Origin: Klebsiella spallanzanii
GTDB taxonomy: Bacteria; Pseudomonadota; Gammaproteobacteria; Enterobacterales; Enterobacteriaceae
NCBI RefSeq assembly: GCF_902158555.1
Contig: NZ_CABGGS010000044.1
Span: 248,001 to 312,000 of the forward strand
Reading direction: 5' to 3'
Length of the DNA: 64,000 nt
Made by a program: the position numbers and the translations under genes. The first letter of the stretch is position 1. Each line of letters starts with the position of its first letter. The notes below the pieces were generated by a model. That model worked only from the letters and a program-made list of their open reading frames with translations, was not told where the DNA came from and did no database searches. This document shows, in pieces, positions 49,193 to 58,981 of this stretch.

Positions 49193-49993
49193 TTAGTCCA
49201 GTTCGTTATCGAGGTCGTTATTACCAGCAGCCTGCACTGGCGCACCCGCTACGCGGTTGTATTTCGGGCTCAGCTGGATGTAGAGGATAGCCATTACCGT
49301 GCCGATCACGCCCAGAGCAACCAGGTTGAAATCGGTGAATGCTGCGGTAACGAAGCCCAGGTAGAAGAACGGCATCAGGTAGCCCGCGCGCATCATATTG
49401 ATGACCATCGCGTAACCGACTACCACGATCATACCGCCAGCGATATTAAGACCACCGGTTACCACTTCTGGAATGGCGTTCAGCAGGCCCTGTACTTCAC
49501 TGGTACCCACGGAAATGGCGACGATAACGGCAGGAATCGCGATACGCATAGCCTGCAGGAACAGGGACGAAACGTGAAGCCAGGAAATCGCCGTCAGGTT
49601 TCCGTTCTCTGCGGCTTTATCCGCAGCGTGCTGGAAGGCAACGGTGATAGTACGAACGATAATGGTCAGAACCTGGCCCGCTGCCGCCAGCGGAATTGCC
49701 AGCGCGATACCGGCACCGATGCTTTGGTGGCCCGCGATAACCAGAACGGTAGAGATGATAGAGGCAAGGGCGGCGTCCGGCGCAACGGCGGCACCGATGT
49801 TCATCCAGCCCAAAGCGATCATTTCCAGAGTACCACCGATGATAATACCGGTTTTCATATCCCCGAGAACGGCGCCAATCAGCGTACAGGCGACGAGAGG
49901 TCGGTGGAACTGAAATTCATCAAGTACCGACTCCATACCCGCAATACACGCGACGATGAACACCAGCACAATCTGAAGAAGGGTAATCTCCAT
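49193..49993 (-). CDS. manY: Mannose PTS permease IIC component
   Basis: ManY is the IIC channel subunit of the mannose PTS. The 266-residue length is exact. It is strongly hydrophobic, with conserved segments DEFQFHRPLVACTLIGAVLGDMKTG, GGTLEMIALGWMNIGAAVAPDAALAS and QSIGAGIALAIPLAAAGQ. It is the middle gene of manXYZ, 60 bases after manX and 12 bases before manZ. Confidence 0.98.
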   Translation of the reverse strand: MEITLLQIVLVFIVACIAGMESVLDEFQFHRPLVACTLIGAVLGDMKTGIIIGGTLEMIALGWMNIGAAVAPDAALASIISTVLVIAGHQSIGAGIALAIPLAAAGQVLTIIVRTITVAFQHAADKAAENGNLTAISWLHVSSLFLQAMRIAIPAVIVAISVGTSEVQGLLNAIPEVVTGGLNIAGGMIVVVGYAMVINMMRAGYLMPFFYLGFVTAAFTDFNLVALGVIGTVMAILYIQLSPKYNRVAGAPVQAAGNNDLDNELD

Positions 49994-50053
49994 TGTACTT
50001 CTCCTGTTGATTAAGTCTTAAGTTGAAAATTGGGTTGCGATCCGCAGGGTGAC

Positions 50054-51022
50054 TTATTTCACCTTGTCGATCAGATCCATCATTTTCAGTTTCTGGTCGG
50101 TGGAAACTTTACGTGCTTCCAGTTCGATACCGCGAGCGTTCAGTTTTTTAAACGCTTCAATATCTTTCTCATCGACCGAAATAGCGTTGTTTACCTGCGT
50201 TTTACCCTGGCGGAAAGCCATACCACCGATGTTGACGCTGGTGATCTTCACGCCGCCTTCAACAACACGTTCAACGTCCGTTGGGTTAGTGAACAGCAAC
50301 ATAATGCGCTCGCCTGCGTATTTCGGGTTGTTATAGACGCGAATCATCTTCGCAACGTCTACAACGTGAGCAGTGACGCCCGGAGGAGCAACCTGAGTCA
50401 GCAGGGTTTTACGCACGGTGTCCGCCGCGACTTCGTCGCTGACGACGATAATGCGGGTAACGTTAGTTTCTTTGGTCCAGCGGGTGGCGACCTGACCATG
50501 AATTAAACGGTCATCGATACGCGCAAGCCCGATAACCATATAGTCATTGGGACCCATTGGTTTCAGCGGCGCAGCCGCTTTCGGTGCTGCAGCCTGTACC
50601 GGAGCCGGAGCGGCTTTTTCCACTGGCTTCGCTTTCAGCGCTTTCACGCCTTCACGACCGGTTTCCACCGCCAGCGCAACCAGCTCATCAAACGACGGGT
50701 TGTCGTCGCGAGCCATCAGCGTTTCAACCAGCATCGGGATGTTGACACCCGCGATAACTTCATAATGTTCTTTATCGACGACAATGCGGCTGGCAGCGTT
50801 GAACGGGCTGCCTCCCCATGTATCAACGAGAAATAACACGCCTTTTGCTGTATCCAGTTTTGCCAGCTGAGCGTTGTACTTCTCGATTAACGTCTCTGCG
50901 TTCTCCCCAGGGACGAAGTCGATCCAGCCAACGTTTTCCTGCTCGCCCAGCAGCATTTCTGCCGTTTTCAGCAGCTGTTCTGCAGCCCAACCATGTGTGC
51001 CTATTACAATAGCAATCGTCAC
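50054..51022 (-). CDS. manX: Mannose PTS cytoplasmic IIAB component
   Basis: ManX relays phosphate from HPr to the incoming sugar. The 322-residue product has an N-terminal IIA domain with phospho-His10 (IVIGTHGWAAEQ) and DTWGGSPFNAA, an Ala/Pro-rich hinge (about 132-155), and a IIB domain with the second phospho-histidine in IGLARIDDRLIHGQVATRW (about His174). In E. coli the start region of manX mRNA is a target of the glucose-phosphate stress RNA SgrS. It heads manXYZ. Confidence 0.98.
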   Translation of the reverse strand: MTIAIVIGTHGWAAEQLLKTAEMLLGEQENVGWIDFVPGENAETLIEKYNAQLAKLDTAKGVLFLVDTWGGSPFNAASRIVVDKEHYEVIAGVNIPMLVETLMARDDNPSFDELVALAVETGREGVKALKAKPVEKAAPAPVQAAAPKAAAPLKPMGPNDYMVIGLARIDDRLIHGQVATRWTKETNVTRIIVVSDEVAADTVRKTLLTQVAPPGVTAHVVDVAKMIRVYNNPKYAGERIMLLFTNPTDVERVVEGGVKITSVNIGGMAFRQGKTQVNNAISVDEKDIEAFKKLNARGIELEARKVSTDQKLKMMDLIDKVK

Positions 51023-51468
51023 TTGCTACCTCCTTTATAATCGTAAATGCATCATCTGATGTGATACATCCTGAATCACTCTTGCGAACAAAATCGATTC
51101 AGTAAGGGTGTAAGATATAAAGTAATTACTACAGCGAATTATTTTAGACAGTGAAAAAATAATTAATGTGATGAAGCTCCGCTAATCATGCATCTGTCGC
51201 TAATTATTTTGCGGCGCAAAAAATAGCCTTAACTATTGCAAAGACAGGTAAATTTTTGCCAATCTTGCTCTATATTTTGCTATGTTTACGTTCCGTTTAA
51301 TTACTCAGGAGTATAGGGCATAGCCCGCTATATGGATCGTCACCGACGTCTTTTCACCTTCAGGCACTCGTCTGCCGCCATCACCTGCTACGTTTTTTTA
51401 TCAGCAACAAGTGTCTCGTCTGTGCATGACACAGCGATGACTACGCCTGTCGTTAACTGGAGCTGCTC
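51023..51468. promoter_or_regulatory. Divergent manX-yoaE control region
   Basis: This is 446 bases without a gene. It carries the Mlc/NagC-like palindrome at 51204-51225. A possible extended -10 for yoaE is TGCTATGTT (51278-51286), with TTGCCA (51256-51261) at a long 19-base spacing. The last 170 bases before yoaE hold nothing recognised, although the leader is long for this gene. No convincing CRP site was found, though one is expected from E. coli. Confidence 0.5.
51204..51225. promoter_or_regulatory. Candidate Mlc/NagC operator upstream of manX
   Basis: The palindromic TTATTTTGCG-GCGCAAAAAATA resembles operators of the paralogous sugar repressors Mlc and NagC (T-rich arm, central GCGGCGC, A-rich arm). 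Mlc control of manXYZ is known in E. coli. The site is about 180 bases upstream of the manX start. Confidence 0.55.
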
Positions 51469-53028
51469 ATGGAATTCTTAATGGATCCCTCTATTTGGGC
51501 CGGTTTGCTGACGCTTGTCGTCCTTGAAATCGTACTGGGCATTGATAACCTGGTGTTTATCGCCATCCTTGCCGACAAGCTGCCGCCAAAGCAGCGCGAT
51601 AAAGCACGTCTGATTGGTCTCTCATTGGCGCTGTTTATGCGCCTGGGCCTGCTGTCGGTTATTTCGTGGATGGTGACGTTAACCAAACCGTTGTTCAGCG
51701 TTGCCGATTTCTCGTTTTCCGGGCGCGACCTCATCATGCTGCTCGGGGGGATATTCTTGCTGTTTAAGGCGACCACCGAACTGCACGAACGCCTGGAGAA
51801 CCGCCAGCATGACTCTGGTCATGGCAAAGGTTACGCCAGCTTCTGGGTGGTGGTTCTGCAAATCGTCGTTCTTGACGCCGTGTTCTCGCTGGACGCCGTG
51901 ATTACCGCGGTCGGGATGGTTAACCATCTGCCGGTGATGATGGCGGCGGTAGTGATTGCAATGGCGGTGATGCTGCTGGCGTCGAAGCCGTTGACGAATT
52001 TCGTCAACCAGCATCCGACGGTGGTGGTGCTTTGCCTGAGCTTCCTGCTGATGATCGGCCTGAGCCTGGTGGCTGAAGGTTTCGGTTTCCATATTCCGAA
52101 GGGTTACCTGTACGCCGCGATTGGTTTCTCGATAACCATTGAGTTCTTTAACCAGGTTGCGCGCCGGAACTTTATTCGTCACCAATCGACGCTGCCTCTG
52201 CGCGCACGCACTGCCGATGCGATCCTCCGTCTGATGGGGGGTCGTAAACAGAGCGCCGTGGCGCACGATAGCGATAACCCATCCGTGGTGCCGGTACCGG
52301 AAGGCGCGTTTGCTGAAGAAGAACGCTACATGATCAACGGCGTATTGACGCTGGCTCAGCGTTCGTTGCGCAGTATTATGACGCCGCGCGGGGAAATTAG
52401 CTGGGTGAACGCCGAGCAAAGCGAAGAAGAAATTCGCCGTCAGCTGCTCTCTTCACCACACAGCCTGTTCCCGGTATGCCGCGGCGAGCTGGATGAAATT
52501 ATCGGTATTGTGCGGGCGAAAGAGATGCTGGTGGCGCTGGAAGCGGGTGAAAACGTTGCTGCTCTGGCCTCTGCCTCTCCGGCGATCGTGGTCCCGGAAA
52601 CATTGGATCCTATCAACCTGCTGGGCGTGCTGCGCCGTGCCCGCGGTAGCTTTGTTATCGTGACCAACGAATTTGGCGTTGTGCAGGGGCTGGTCACGCC
52701 GCTGGATGTCCTGGAGGCGATTGCCGGTGAGTTCCCGGACGCTGATGAAACGCTGGAAATTATCCTCGATGGCGACGGTTGGCTGGTGAAAGGGTCAACA
52801 GACGTGCATGCGCTGCAGCAGGCGGTGGGAGTGGACAATCTGGTCGATGAGGACGAAGATATTGCGACGGTTGCGGGCCTGGTGATTGCCGTCAACGGTC
52901 ACATCCCTCGTCCTGGCGATGTGCTTGAATTGTCGCCTTTGCAGTTCACGATTGTTGAGGCCAACGACTATCGCGTCGACCTGGTTCGCGTCGTCAAGAT
53001 GCGCCAGTATCACGACGAAGAAGAGTAA
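51469..53028 (+). CDS. yoaE: TerC/CBS-domain membrane protein YoaE
   Basis: This 519-residue inner-membrane protein has an N-terminal TerC-like domain of about seven helices ([40 protein letters not shown], each with a conserved acidic pair), a pair of CBS domains (about 300-425: [45 protein letters not shown]) and a C-terminal CorC/HlyC transporter-associated domain (about 440-519). The substrate is unknown; TerC-like proteins are linked to metal handling. Confidence 0.95.
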   Translation: MEFLMDPSIWAGLLTLVVLEIVLGIDNLVFIAILADKLPPKQRDKARLIGLSLALFMRLGLLSVISWMVTLTKPLFSVADFSFSGRDLIMLLGGIFLLFKATTELHERLENRQHDSGHGKGYASFWVVVLQIVVLDAVFSLDAVITAVGMVNHLPVMMAAVVIAMAVMLLASKPLTNFVNQHPTVVVLCLSFLLMIGLSLVAEGFGFHIPKGYLYAAIGFSITIEFFNQVARRNFIRHQSTLPLRARTADAILRLMGGRKQSAVAHDSDNPSVVPVPEGAFAEEERYMINGVLTLAQRSLRSIMTPRGEISWVNAEQSEEEIRRQLLSSPHSLFPVCRGELDEIIGIVRAKEMLVALEAGENVAALASASPAIVVPETLDPINLLGVLRRARGSFVIVTNEFGVVQGLVTPLDVLEAIAGEFPDADETLEIILDGDGWLVKGSTDVHALQQAVGVDNLVDEDEDIATVAGLVIAVNGHIPRPGDVLELSPLQFTIVEANDYRVDLVRVVKMRQYHDEEE

Positions 53029-53035
53029 CCCTTGT

Positions 53036-53066
53036 GCCCGTCGGTTTCAGGCCGGCGGGCTTTTTT
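53036..53066 (+). terminator. Rho-independent terminator after yoaE
   Basis: GCCCGtCGG..CCGgCGGGC stem followed by TTTTTT. It overlaps the 3' end of convergent pdeD by two bases. Confidence 0.85.
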
Positions 53067-54630
53067 ATAAAAGCATTTCCCGGCGCTTTTCCGCCGCCAG
53101 CCACTGCGGAAAGTCCTCTACCGGCATCGGCCGGGCATAATGAAACCCTTGTAATAAATCAACGCCGTTGCTGCGCAGATACTCTTCCTGCTCCGGGGTT
53201 TCGACACCTTCCGCCACCGTCACAATCTTTAGCCGACGCGCAAGCGCAATGATCATATCGGTTACCGTCGCATTGACGCTATCAATACCAATCGCACTGG
53301 TAAAAGACTTATCAATTTTCAATACATCAGGGCGCAGTTTTTCCAGCCACGAAAGAGAGCTGTTGCCGGTGCCGAAATCATCAATGGCCAGCTGCACCCC
53401 TTTGAAATGCAGATGCTCGGCCATGTGATGATCGCCATCCTGAAGCACATCGCGCTCGGTGAGTTCAACGACCAGTTGCTGTACCGGGTGAGCGCTAAAC
53501 CAGTAGTGATGCAGGTCGCGCAGCAGCTCGCCGTTGGCGAAATGGCGGGCGGCGACGTTAATACTGATGTGAAAATGTTTATCCTGAGGAAAGAGGGCTA
53601 ATTTGTGGGCGGTTTGGGAAATGACATAACGGGTGAGGGGGACAATCAGGTTGTAGCCCTCGGCAATCGGAATAAACACATCCGGTGAAATTGCGCCTCT
53701 GCGCGGATTATTCCAGCGCAGCAAAATTTCTACGCCGCAGCACTGGCGGGTGCGCAAATCCTGTAGAGGCTGACACCAAAGTGCGAACTCATGTGAGGTA
53801 ATGCCGAGATTAATTTCACGAGAAAAGCTCATTCTTCCGGCGGTAGCCAGCCAGGCGATACCGGTCATTAACAGGCTCAGAATCAACGCCAGCGGCAGCG
53901 CGCCAGGCAGCTCATTGAGGGCGACCGCCGAGGCTCCCGGCCCGCTAACGCTGATGGTGAAGGGAAATTCCGTCGATGGTTGACGGTAGATAATCTGCTC
54001 GCCAGGCAATGCTTCCTGATTAATCAATCCAGAACCGCTAATAAAGCTTTGTTCGCCAACGTTAAGGCTAATTCCGCTGATTAATGAAGATTTTGCAGTG
54101 AAAATTAACTCGCCCAGCAGCTCGATATTAATCACCAGCAGTACGCCATCGGCACCGCTCAGCGATGCCGGATACCACTGGATAAGTACCGGAGTACCTT
54201 TGAGCAGCGAAGCGTCATGACTGAAGGTCAACAAGGGGCGATTGGTGGGTAGCGCAGGCTGTAATTGGTGAACCGGAATATGCCGTTGCCCAAAAATACT
54301 GGAACAATAAAGCTGATTTGACTGCACCAGAGCGATGGATCGTACCGTTTGCAGCGACGCCGCCAGCTTGCGTAAGGAGAGATGAACGTTCTGACAGGGC
54401 TGATTCACCAGATGCAATAGCGTCGTATGCTGAGCGGCCAAAGGACGTAGAATATTATCCATGGCGACCACCATTTTGTTGGTGCTGGTCTGGACGCGCT
54501 GCTGATTTAAGCTACGCTGCGAAATAAATCGAATGACTAACGTTGTGGTAAGCGTTAATAGCGCTACCAGCAAGCAAACCAGAATGCGTTTCCTGCGATA
54601 TGTTGTTATGACTTTTTCTGCAGTCTGCAT
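53065..54630 (-). CDS. pdeD: CSS-EAL cyclic-di-GMP phosphodiesterase PdeD (YoaD)
   Basis: PdeD degrades c-di-GMP, favouring motility over biofilm. Start MQTAEKVITTYRRKRILVC gives 521 residues; the 42-codon upstream extension of the frame is hydrophobic but unconserved. A transmembrane helix (about 17-35) is followed by a periplasmic CSS domain with NQPCQNVHLS and LYCSSIFGQ, whose cysteines control activity through DsbA, a second helix (about 235-252) and a cytoplasmic EAL domain (about 263-515). The signature reads EILLRW, as in E. coli, and DDFGTGNSS and the EGVET loop are present. Confidence 0.95.
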   Translation of the reverse strand: MQTAEKVITTYRRKRILVCLLVALLTLTTTLVIRFISQRSLNQQRVQTSTNKMVVAMDNILRPLAAQHTTLLHLVNQPCQNVHLSLRKLAASLQTVRSIALVQSNQLYCSSIFGQRHIPVHQLQPALPTNRPLLTFSHDASLLKGTPVLIQWYPASLSGADGVLLVINIELLGELIFTAKSSLISGISLNVGEQSFISGSGLINQEALPGEQIIYRQPSTEFPFTISVSGPGASAVALNELPGALPLALILSLLMTGIAWLATAGRMSFSREINLGITSHEFALWCQPLQDLRTRQCCGVEILLRWNNPRRGAISPDVFIPIAEGYNLIVPLTRYVISQTAHKLALFPQDKHFHISINVAARHFANGELLRDLHHYWFSAHPVQQLVVELTERDVLQDGDHHMAEHLHFKGVQLAIDDFGTGNSSLSWLEKLRPDVLKIDKSFTSAIGIDSVNATVTDMIIALARRLKIVTVAEGVETPEQEEYLRSNGVDLLQGFHYARPMPVEDFPQWLAAEKRREMLL

Positions 54631-54759
54631 GCGCGACGCCCTGTCGGCTAAAAGTGTTAATGAGAGTAACAGCCGCCATAGAGCAAGTGTAGTGGGTGCA
54701 GATAATATAGAGAGGAAAAAGACGAATGCGCCCGATGGACGCATTCTGTTGGGCAATGA

Positions 54760-56124
54760 TTAGTCGCACTGAACTTTGATAGCCAGGCCGCCGCGCGAGG
54801 TTTCCCGGTATTTGGCGTTCATATCTTTACCGGTCTCATACATAGTCTCAATGACTTTATCGAGCGAGACGCGCGGCTCGCTGGTGCGGCGCATCGCCAT
54901 CCGGCTGGCGTTAATCGCCTTAACGGAGGCGATGGCGTTACGCTCAATGCAGGGTACCTGTACTTGCCCGGCTACCGGGTCGCAGGTAAGGCCAAGATTG
55001 TGTTCCATGCCGATTTCAGCGGCCACGCAAACCTGCTCCGGGCTGGCACCGAGGATTTCCGCCAGGCCCGCAGCCGCCATTGAGCATGCTACGCCCACTT
55101 CACCCTGGCAGCCTACTTCTGCACCGGAAATCGATGCGTTCATTTTATACAGCGCGCCGATAGCCCCTGATGCCAGGAAGTAACGAATATAGATATCCGG
55201 GCTGACGGACTCGATAAAGTGATCGTAGTAAGCCAGCACCGCCGGAACGATACCGCATGCGCCGTTAGTCGGCGCGGTGACCACCCGGCCACCAGCAGCG
55301 TTCTCTTCATTGACCGCCAGCGCGAACATATTAACCCAGTCCACCACGTTCATCGGATCGTTGGAGAGCTTGTCGCTGGCAACCAGCATCCTCCGCAGCG
55401 CAGAAGCGCGGCGAGGAACGCGCAGCGGGCCAGGCAGTACGCCTTCGGTATTCATCCCGCGATCGATACAGGCGCGCATGGTCTGCCAGATATTAGCAAA
55501 ATAGTCTTCAATCTCTTTTTTGCTGTGCAGGGCCAGCTCGTTCTGCATTACCATTCCGGAGAGCGACATGCCGGTTTCTTTACAGTAGCCCAGCATCTCC
55601 TGCGCGGATTTAAACGGATAGGGCACGGAGAGCTCGCCAGCGTTCTCTTTGCCGAAATGTTCTTCATCGACGATAAAACCACCGCCGATGGAATAATAAG
55701 TTTTGCTGTAGATTTCTTTATCGCCAGCCCAGGCATGAATGGTCATTCCGTTTTCATGCAGCGGTAGGTTGTCGCTACGAAAACGCATACCGTCATTAGA
55801 TGGGAAATCGACCTCATGCTGCCCTTGTGCCAGCAGTAGACGTCCGCGCTCTTCAACGTCGCGGATAAATGCCGGAATCGCGTCAATGTCGACCGTGTCG
55901 GGCTGATTGCCCGCCAGTCCCATAATGATGGCGATATCCGTGTGGTGGCCTTTGCCGGTTAATGATAGTGAGCCGTAGACGTCAACCGCCACGCGCGTCA
56001 CTTCATTAAGCAATCCCTTTTCGACCAGGTCATCGACGAACTGTTTACCGGCCTTCATCGGCCCTACAGTATGGGAAGATGAGGGACCGATCCCCACCTT
56101 GAACATGTCGAATATACTAATCAC
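54760..56124 (-). CDS. sdaA: L-serine deaminase I
   Basis: SdaA converts L-serine to pyruvate and ammonia with an oxygen-labile 4Fe-4S cluster. The 454-residue length is exact. The N-terminal regulatory beta domain has IGPSSSHTVGPMKAG; the catalytic domain has NGACGIVPAVLAYYDHF, GAEVGCQGEVGVACSMAAAGL and CDPVAGQVQVPCIERNA, which hold the cluster and conserved cysteines, and ends AIKVQCD, the tail that occupies the active site in this family. Confidence 0.98.
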   Translation of the reverse strand: MISIFDMFKVGIGPSSSHTVGPMKAGKQFVDDLVEKGLLNEVTRVAVDVYGSLSLTGKGHHTDIAIIMGLAGNQPDTVDIDAIPAFIRDVEERGRLLLAQGQHEVDFPSNDGMRFRSDNLPLHENGMTIHAWAGDKEIYSKTYYSIGGGFIVDEEHFGKENAGELSVPYPFKSAQEMLGYCKETGMSLSGMVMQNELALHSKKEIEDYFANIWQTMRACIDRGMNTEGVLPGPLRVPRRASALRRMLVASDKLSNDPMNVVDWVNMFALAVNEENAAGGRVVTAPTNGACGIVPAVLAYYDHFIESVSPDIYIRYFLASGAIGALYKMNASISGAEVGCQGEVGVACSMAAAGLAEILGASPEQVCVAAEIGMEHNLGLTCDPVAGQVQVPCIERNAIASVKAINASRMAMRRTSEPRVSLDKVIETMYETGKDMNAKYRETSRGGLAIKVQCD

Positions 56125-56286
56125 GCTAACACTCCTGACAGGGTTGCCGCGGGTGCGGCAACGATGTAATAACTGCGCATAGTGTAAGAGGGAACCGGGC
56201 CATCAGCTTAAGTATTCACATGAATTAAACTAATGGATAACCGCGGATTTACTAATGCTGAGAATGTTGTCTCAGTTTGAGTATAG

Positions 56287-56865
56287 CTAAGGACGGGAGC
56301 CTATCTGTAGCGCCAGTTCGCGAATAATGCCTGCGGTCATTCCCCAGACAAAATAATGCTGATACCACGATAGCCAGACGCGGTGGGAATTACCCCGACG
56401 ATGGATATCCAGCGGATGGTAGCGCCCCAGCCGCAGCGCTTCGGCAAGCGGCATTTCGAAGACCGCAGCAACTTCATCCTGGCTGGCGTGATAGTGCAGA
56501 TTGGGGGGAATAATGCCCACCACCGGGGTGACCTGAAAGCCGGTCACGCTGTCGACCGGCGGAAGAACGCCGATAACCTCAACCGATTCTGGTGGGATCG
56601 CCACTTCCTCCTGCGCTTCGCGCAGCGCGGCGGCGATAAGCGTCGCATCGCTGTTATCCACAGCTCCGCCGGGGAAGGCGACCTGGCCTGCATGTTTACG
56701 CATCAGCGGCGAGCGTTGGGTCAGCAGCAACCCCGGCTGCGGACGTCGGACAATGGGCACCAGCACCGCTGCCTGGCGTTGGTTGAGCGCGTGGCGCGTG
56801 GGCTGCGGACGCAGAAGCTGAAAACGCGAAAGGAAGTCGTCAAGTTCGAGGGCACTGTCCGCCAT
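56287..56865 (-). CDS. nudL: Nudix hydrolase NudL (YeaB)
   Basis: This 192-residue CoA-type Nudix protein has the length of E. coli NudL. The Nudix box is [27 protein letters not shown] (about 70-96), with the REAQEE metal-binding core kept but the first glutamate and last glycine positions altered, as usual in this subfamily. Upstream [22 protein letters not shown] is the CoA-pyrophosphatase motif region. It starts 3 bases after pabB stops, so it is probably in the same operon. Confidence 0.94.
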   Translation of the reverse strand: MADSALELDDFLSRFQLLRPQPTRHALNQRQAAVLVPIVRRPQPGLLLTQRSPLMRKHAGQVAFPGGAVDNSDATLIAAALREAQEEVAIPPESVEVIGVLPPVDSVTGFQVTPVVGIIPPNLHYHASQDEVAAVFEMPLAEALRLGRYHPLDIHRRGNSHRVWLSWYQHYFVWGMTAGIIRELALQIGSRP

Positions 56866-56868
56866 GTG

Positions 56869-58224
56869 CTAGCTCTCCAGTTGATGCAGGATACGATTAA
56901 CTTTATCAAAAGTTTCCTGATATTCCGCTGCCTCTTCACTATCGGCCACAATACCGCCGCCGGCAGAGCAATAAAGCTGCCCCTGCCAGGCTGTAAGCGT
57001 GCGGATGGTAATGCTGGTATCCATATTGCCGCAAAAGCTGAGGTATCCGATGCTGCCGCACCACGCGTTGCGCCGCTGCGGCTCTAGCTCATCAATTATC
57101 TCCATCGCTCTGACCTTCGGCGCGCCGGTAATAGACCCCCCTGGAAATGCTGCACGCAGCAGATCGGTAGCGTGAAGATGAACGGGCAGCCTGGCAGTAA
57201 CGGTACTCACCAGATGATGTACGGCAGGAAATGGCTCAACCACAAACAGTTCGGGCACGCGAACGCTACCGGGCACCGCAACCCGGCCAATATCGTTACG
57301 CATTAAATCGACGATCATCAGATTTTCAGCACGGTCTTTTGGCGAATTCGCCAGCTTTTGCGCCTGCTGTTGGTCCTGCTCAGGATCGGCCAGCCTTGGC
57401 AGCGTCCCTTTGATGGGGCGGGTCTGAATTTCGCCTTGCCGAAGCTGAATAAAACGCTCCGGCGACAGGCTTAATATTGCGCCTTCCGGCAGGCGAATAA
57501 AGGCGCTGAACGGCGCGCGATTGGCGTGGTTAAGCTGACGGAAAGCCTGCCACTCATCCCCGCGATAGCCCGCCGTGAACCGCTGCGCCAGGTTAACCTG
57601 GTAACAGTCACCGCTGTGTAAATATGCCTGAATCTTGCGGAATTTCTCGCCGTACGCTTCGCGACTCATATTGGAGCGCCATTCGGAGGTTAACGCAAAG
57701 GGTTCGGTGGTGGAGGCGGATTGCCCTTCCAGCCACGCAAGGCGGGCCTGCGGGTCGTCATAGCTGATTAACGATACTTCCTGGCGCTGATTGTCGATAA
57801 TCAGCGCCCAGTCGTAGATCCCCACGGCCATGTCCGGCAGGGCGATATCCGCATCCGCTTGTGACGGCAGGGTTTCAAAGCGGCGGCCAAGGTCGTAGCC
57901 GAATAGCCCCAGCGCGCCGCCGAGAAACGGCAGATGCGGGTGAGCCTGCGGCTGCAGATTAAAGCGCGCCAGCTGCTGGTGCACAAGCGTGAGCGGATCG
58001 GCGATTGACGTTGCGGTCCCTTCGCCCTCGTTTATGATGGTGGTTTGACCGTGAGTCACCAGCGTTGCGCGCGGTTGAGCGACGAGTATGTCAAACCGAT
58101 TATGCGGATGTTCAGCAAAGCCGGAGTGCAACAGCATTGCCCAGGGCTGTGAACTCAAGGGGGTGAAATAGTGTTCAGCGGCATCCGGACGCCAGGGCAG
58201 GGAAATAATCGCGGGGGACAACAT
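56869..58224 (-). CDS. pabB: Aminodeoxychorismate synthase component I
   Basis: PabB, with the glutaminase PabA, makes 4-amino-4-deoxychorismate for folate synthesis. The 451-residue product (E. coli 453) has the N-terminal domain (about 1-150) with the LGLFGYDLGRRFE motif and the chorismate-binding domain with the active-site lysine in TRPIKGTLPRL, DRAENLMIVDLMRNDIGRV, FPGGSITGAPKVRAMEIIDELE and AGGGIVADSE. nudL follows in the same operon. Confidence 0.97.
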   Translation of the reverse strand: MLSPAIISLPWRPDAAEHYFTPLSSQPWAMLLHSGFAEHPHNRFDILVAQPRATLVTHGQTTIINEGEGTATSIADPLTLVHQQLARFNLQPQAHPHLPFLGGALGLFGYDLGRRFETLPSQADADIALPDMAVGIYDWALIIDNQRQEVSLISYDDPQARLAWLEGQSASTTEPFALTSEWRSNMSREAYGEKFRKIQAYLHSGDCYQVNLAQRFTAGYRGDEWQAFRQLNHANRAPFSAFIRLPEGAILSLSPERFIQLRQGEIQTRPIKGTLPRLADPEQDQQQAQKLANSPKDRAENLMIVDLMRNDIGRVAVPGSVRVPELFVVEPFPAVHHLVSTVTARLPVHLHATDLLRAAFPGGSITGAPKVRAMEIIDELEPQRRNAWCGSIGYLSFCGNMDTSITIRTLTAWQGQLYCSAGGGIVADSEEAAEYQETFDKVNRILHQLES

Positions 58225-58314
58225 CGTCTTCTTTAATCCTGATCGTTACCGCCCGCTGGTATACAAGAGGACGGCGTGAAATAATTACGCCCCACAATGT
58301 AGCAGGAGTAAGTG

Positions 58315-58494
58315 ATGTTTGCAGGTTTACCTTCGCTGAGCCACGAGCAACAGCAAAAAGCGGTCGAACGAATTCAGGAGCTCATGTCGCAGGGGATGAG
58401 CAGCGGCCAGGCCATTGCTTTAGTGGCAGATGAACTGCGCGCCTCGCATACCGGCGATCGGATTGTGGCGCGCTTTGAGGATGAAGACGAGTAA
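58315..58494 (+). CDS. yoaH: Small conserved protein YoaH
   Basis: ATG 58315 gives 59 residues, the E. coli YoaH length ([34 protein letters not shown]). A GTG directly upstream is part of the ribosome binding region AGGAGTAAGTG. UPF0181 family, function unknown. It is divergent from pabB. Confidence 0.95.
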
Positions 58495-58495
58495 A

Positions 58496-58840
58496 TTATA
58501 CCGCGGCGATAATCTTAATCTCGACCTTGTATTTCGGGTTCATCAGTTTGGCCTGCACGGTGCAGCGTACCGGCGCATGGCCCGCGACGACCCAGGCATC
58601 CCAGGCCTGGTTCATCGCCGCAAAATCGGCGCTGTCGGCGAGGAAAATGGTCGCATCGAGAATACGCGACTTGCTGCTGCCCTGTTTCTCGAGCACTGCG
58701 TCAATCTGCGCCAGAGTATCCGCAGTTTGCGCGCAGGCGTCGGCATCCAGGTTTGACGGTACGCCAGTGTAGTACAGCGTCTGGTTGTGAATAACCACAT
58801 CAGACCAGCGGGCTTCGGCATCGATACGCGTAATTGTCAT
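58496..58840 (-). CDS. yoaB: RidA-family protein YoaB
   Basis: This 114-residue protein of the RidA/YjgF/Rid superfamily is equal in length to E. coli YoaB. RidA family members are trimeric enamine/imine deaminases; the substrate of this subfamily is unknown. The conserved AGHAPVRCTVQAKLMNP includes the arginine used for substrate binding. It is convergent with yoaH, with the stops adjacent. Confidence 0.95.
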   Translation of the reverse strand: MTITRIDAEARWSDVVIHNQTLYYTGVPSNLDADACAQTADTLAQIDAVLEKQGSSKSRILDATIFLADSADFAAMNQAWDAWVVAGHAPVRCTVQAKLMNPKYKVEIKIIAAV

Positions 58841-58981
58841 TTTAATTTCCTCATTTGTTGCGGTTTATCAAGCTGCGGCAAGACTGCCATAATGTTTCAC
58901 CTGCGTCACTACCTGCGCGACCACACTGGCGAAAACCACTCCACCCTGACATAATCACTGTCCAAATAACCAGGGGGTAAT

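Noticed and set aside
51150..51185. CRP site upstream of manX
   Set aside because: AATGTGATGAAGCTCCGC has only one good half-site; too weak to annotate although CRP control is expected.
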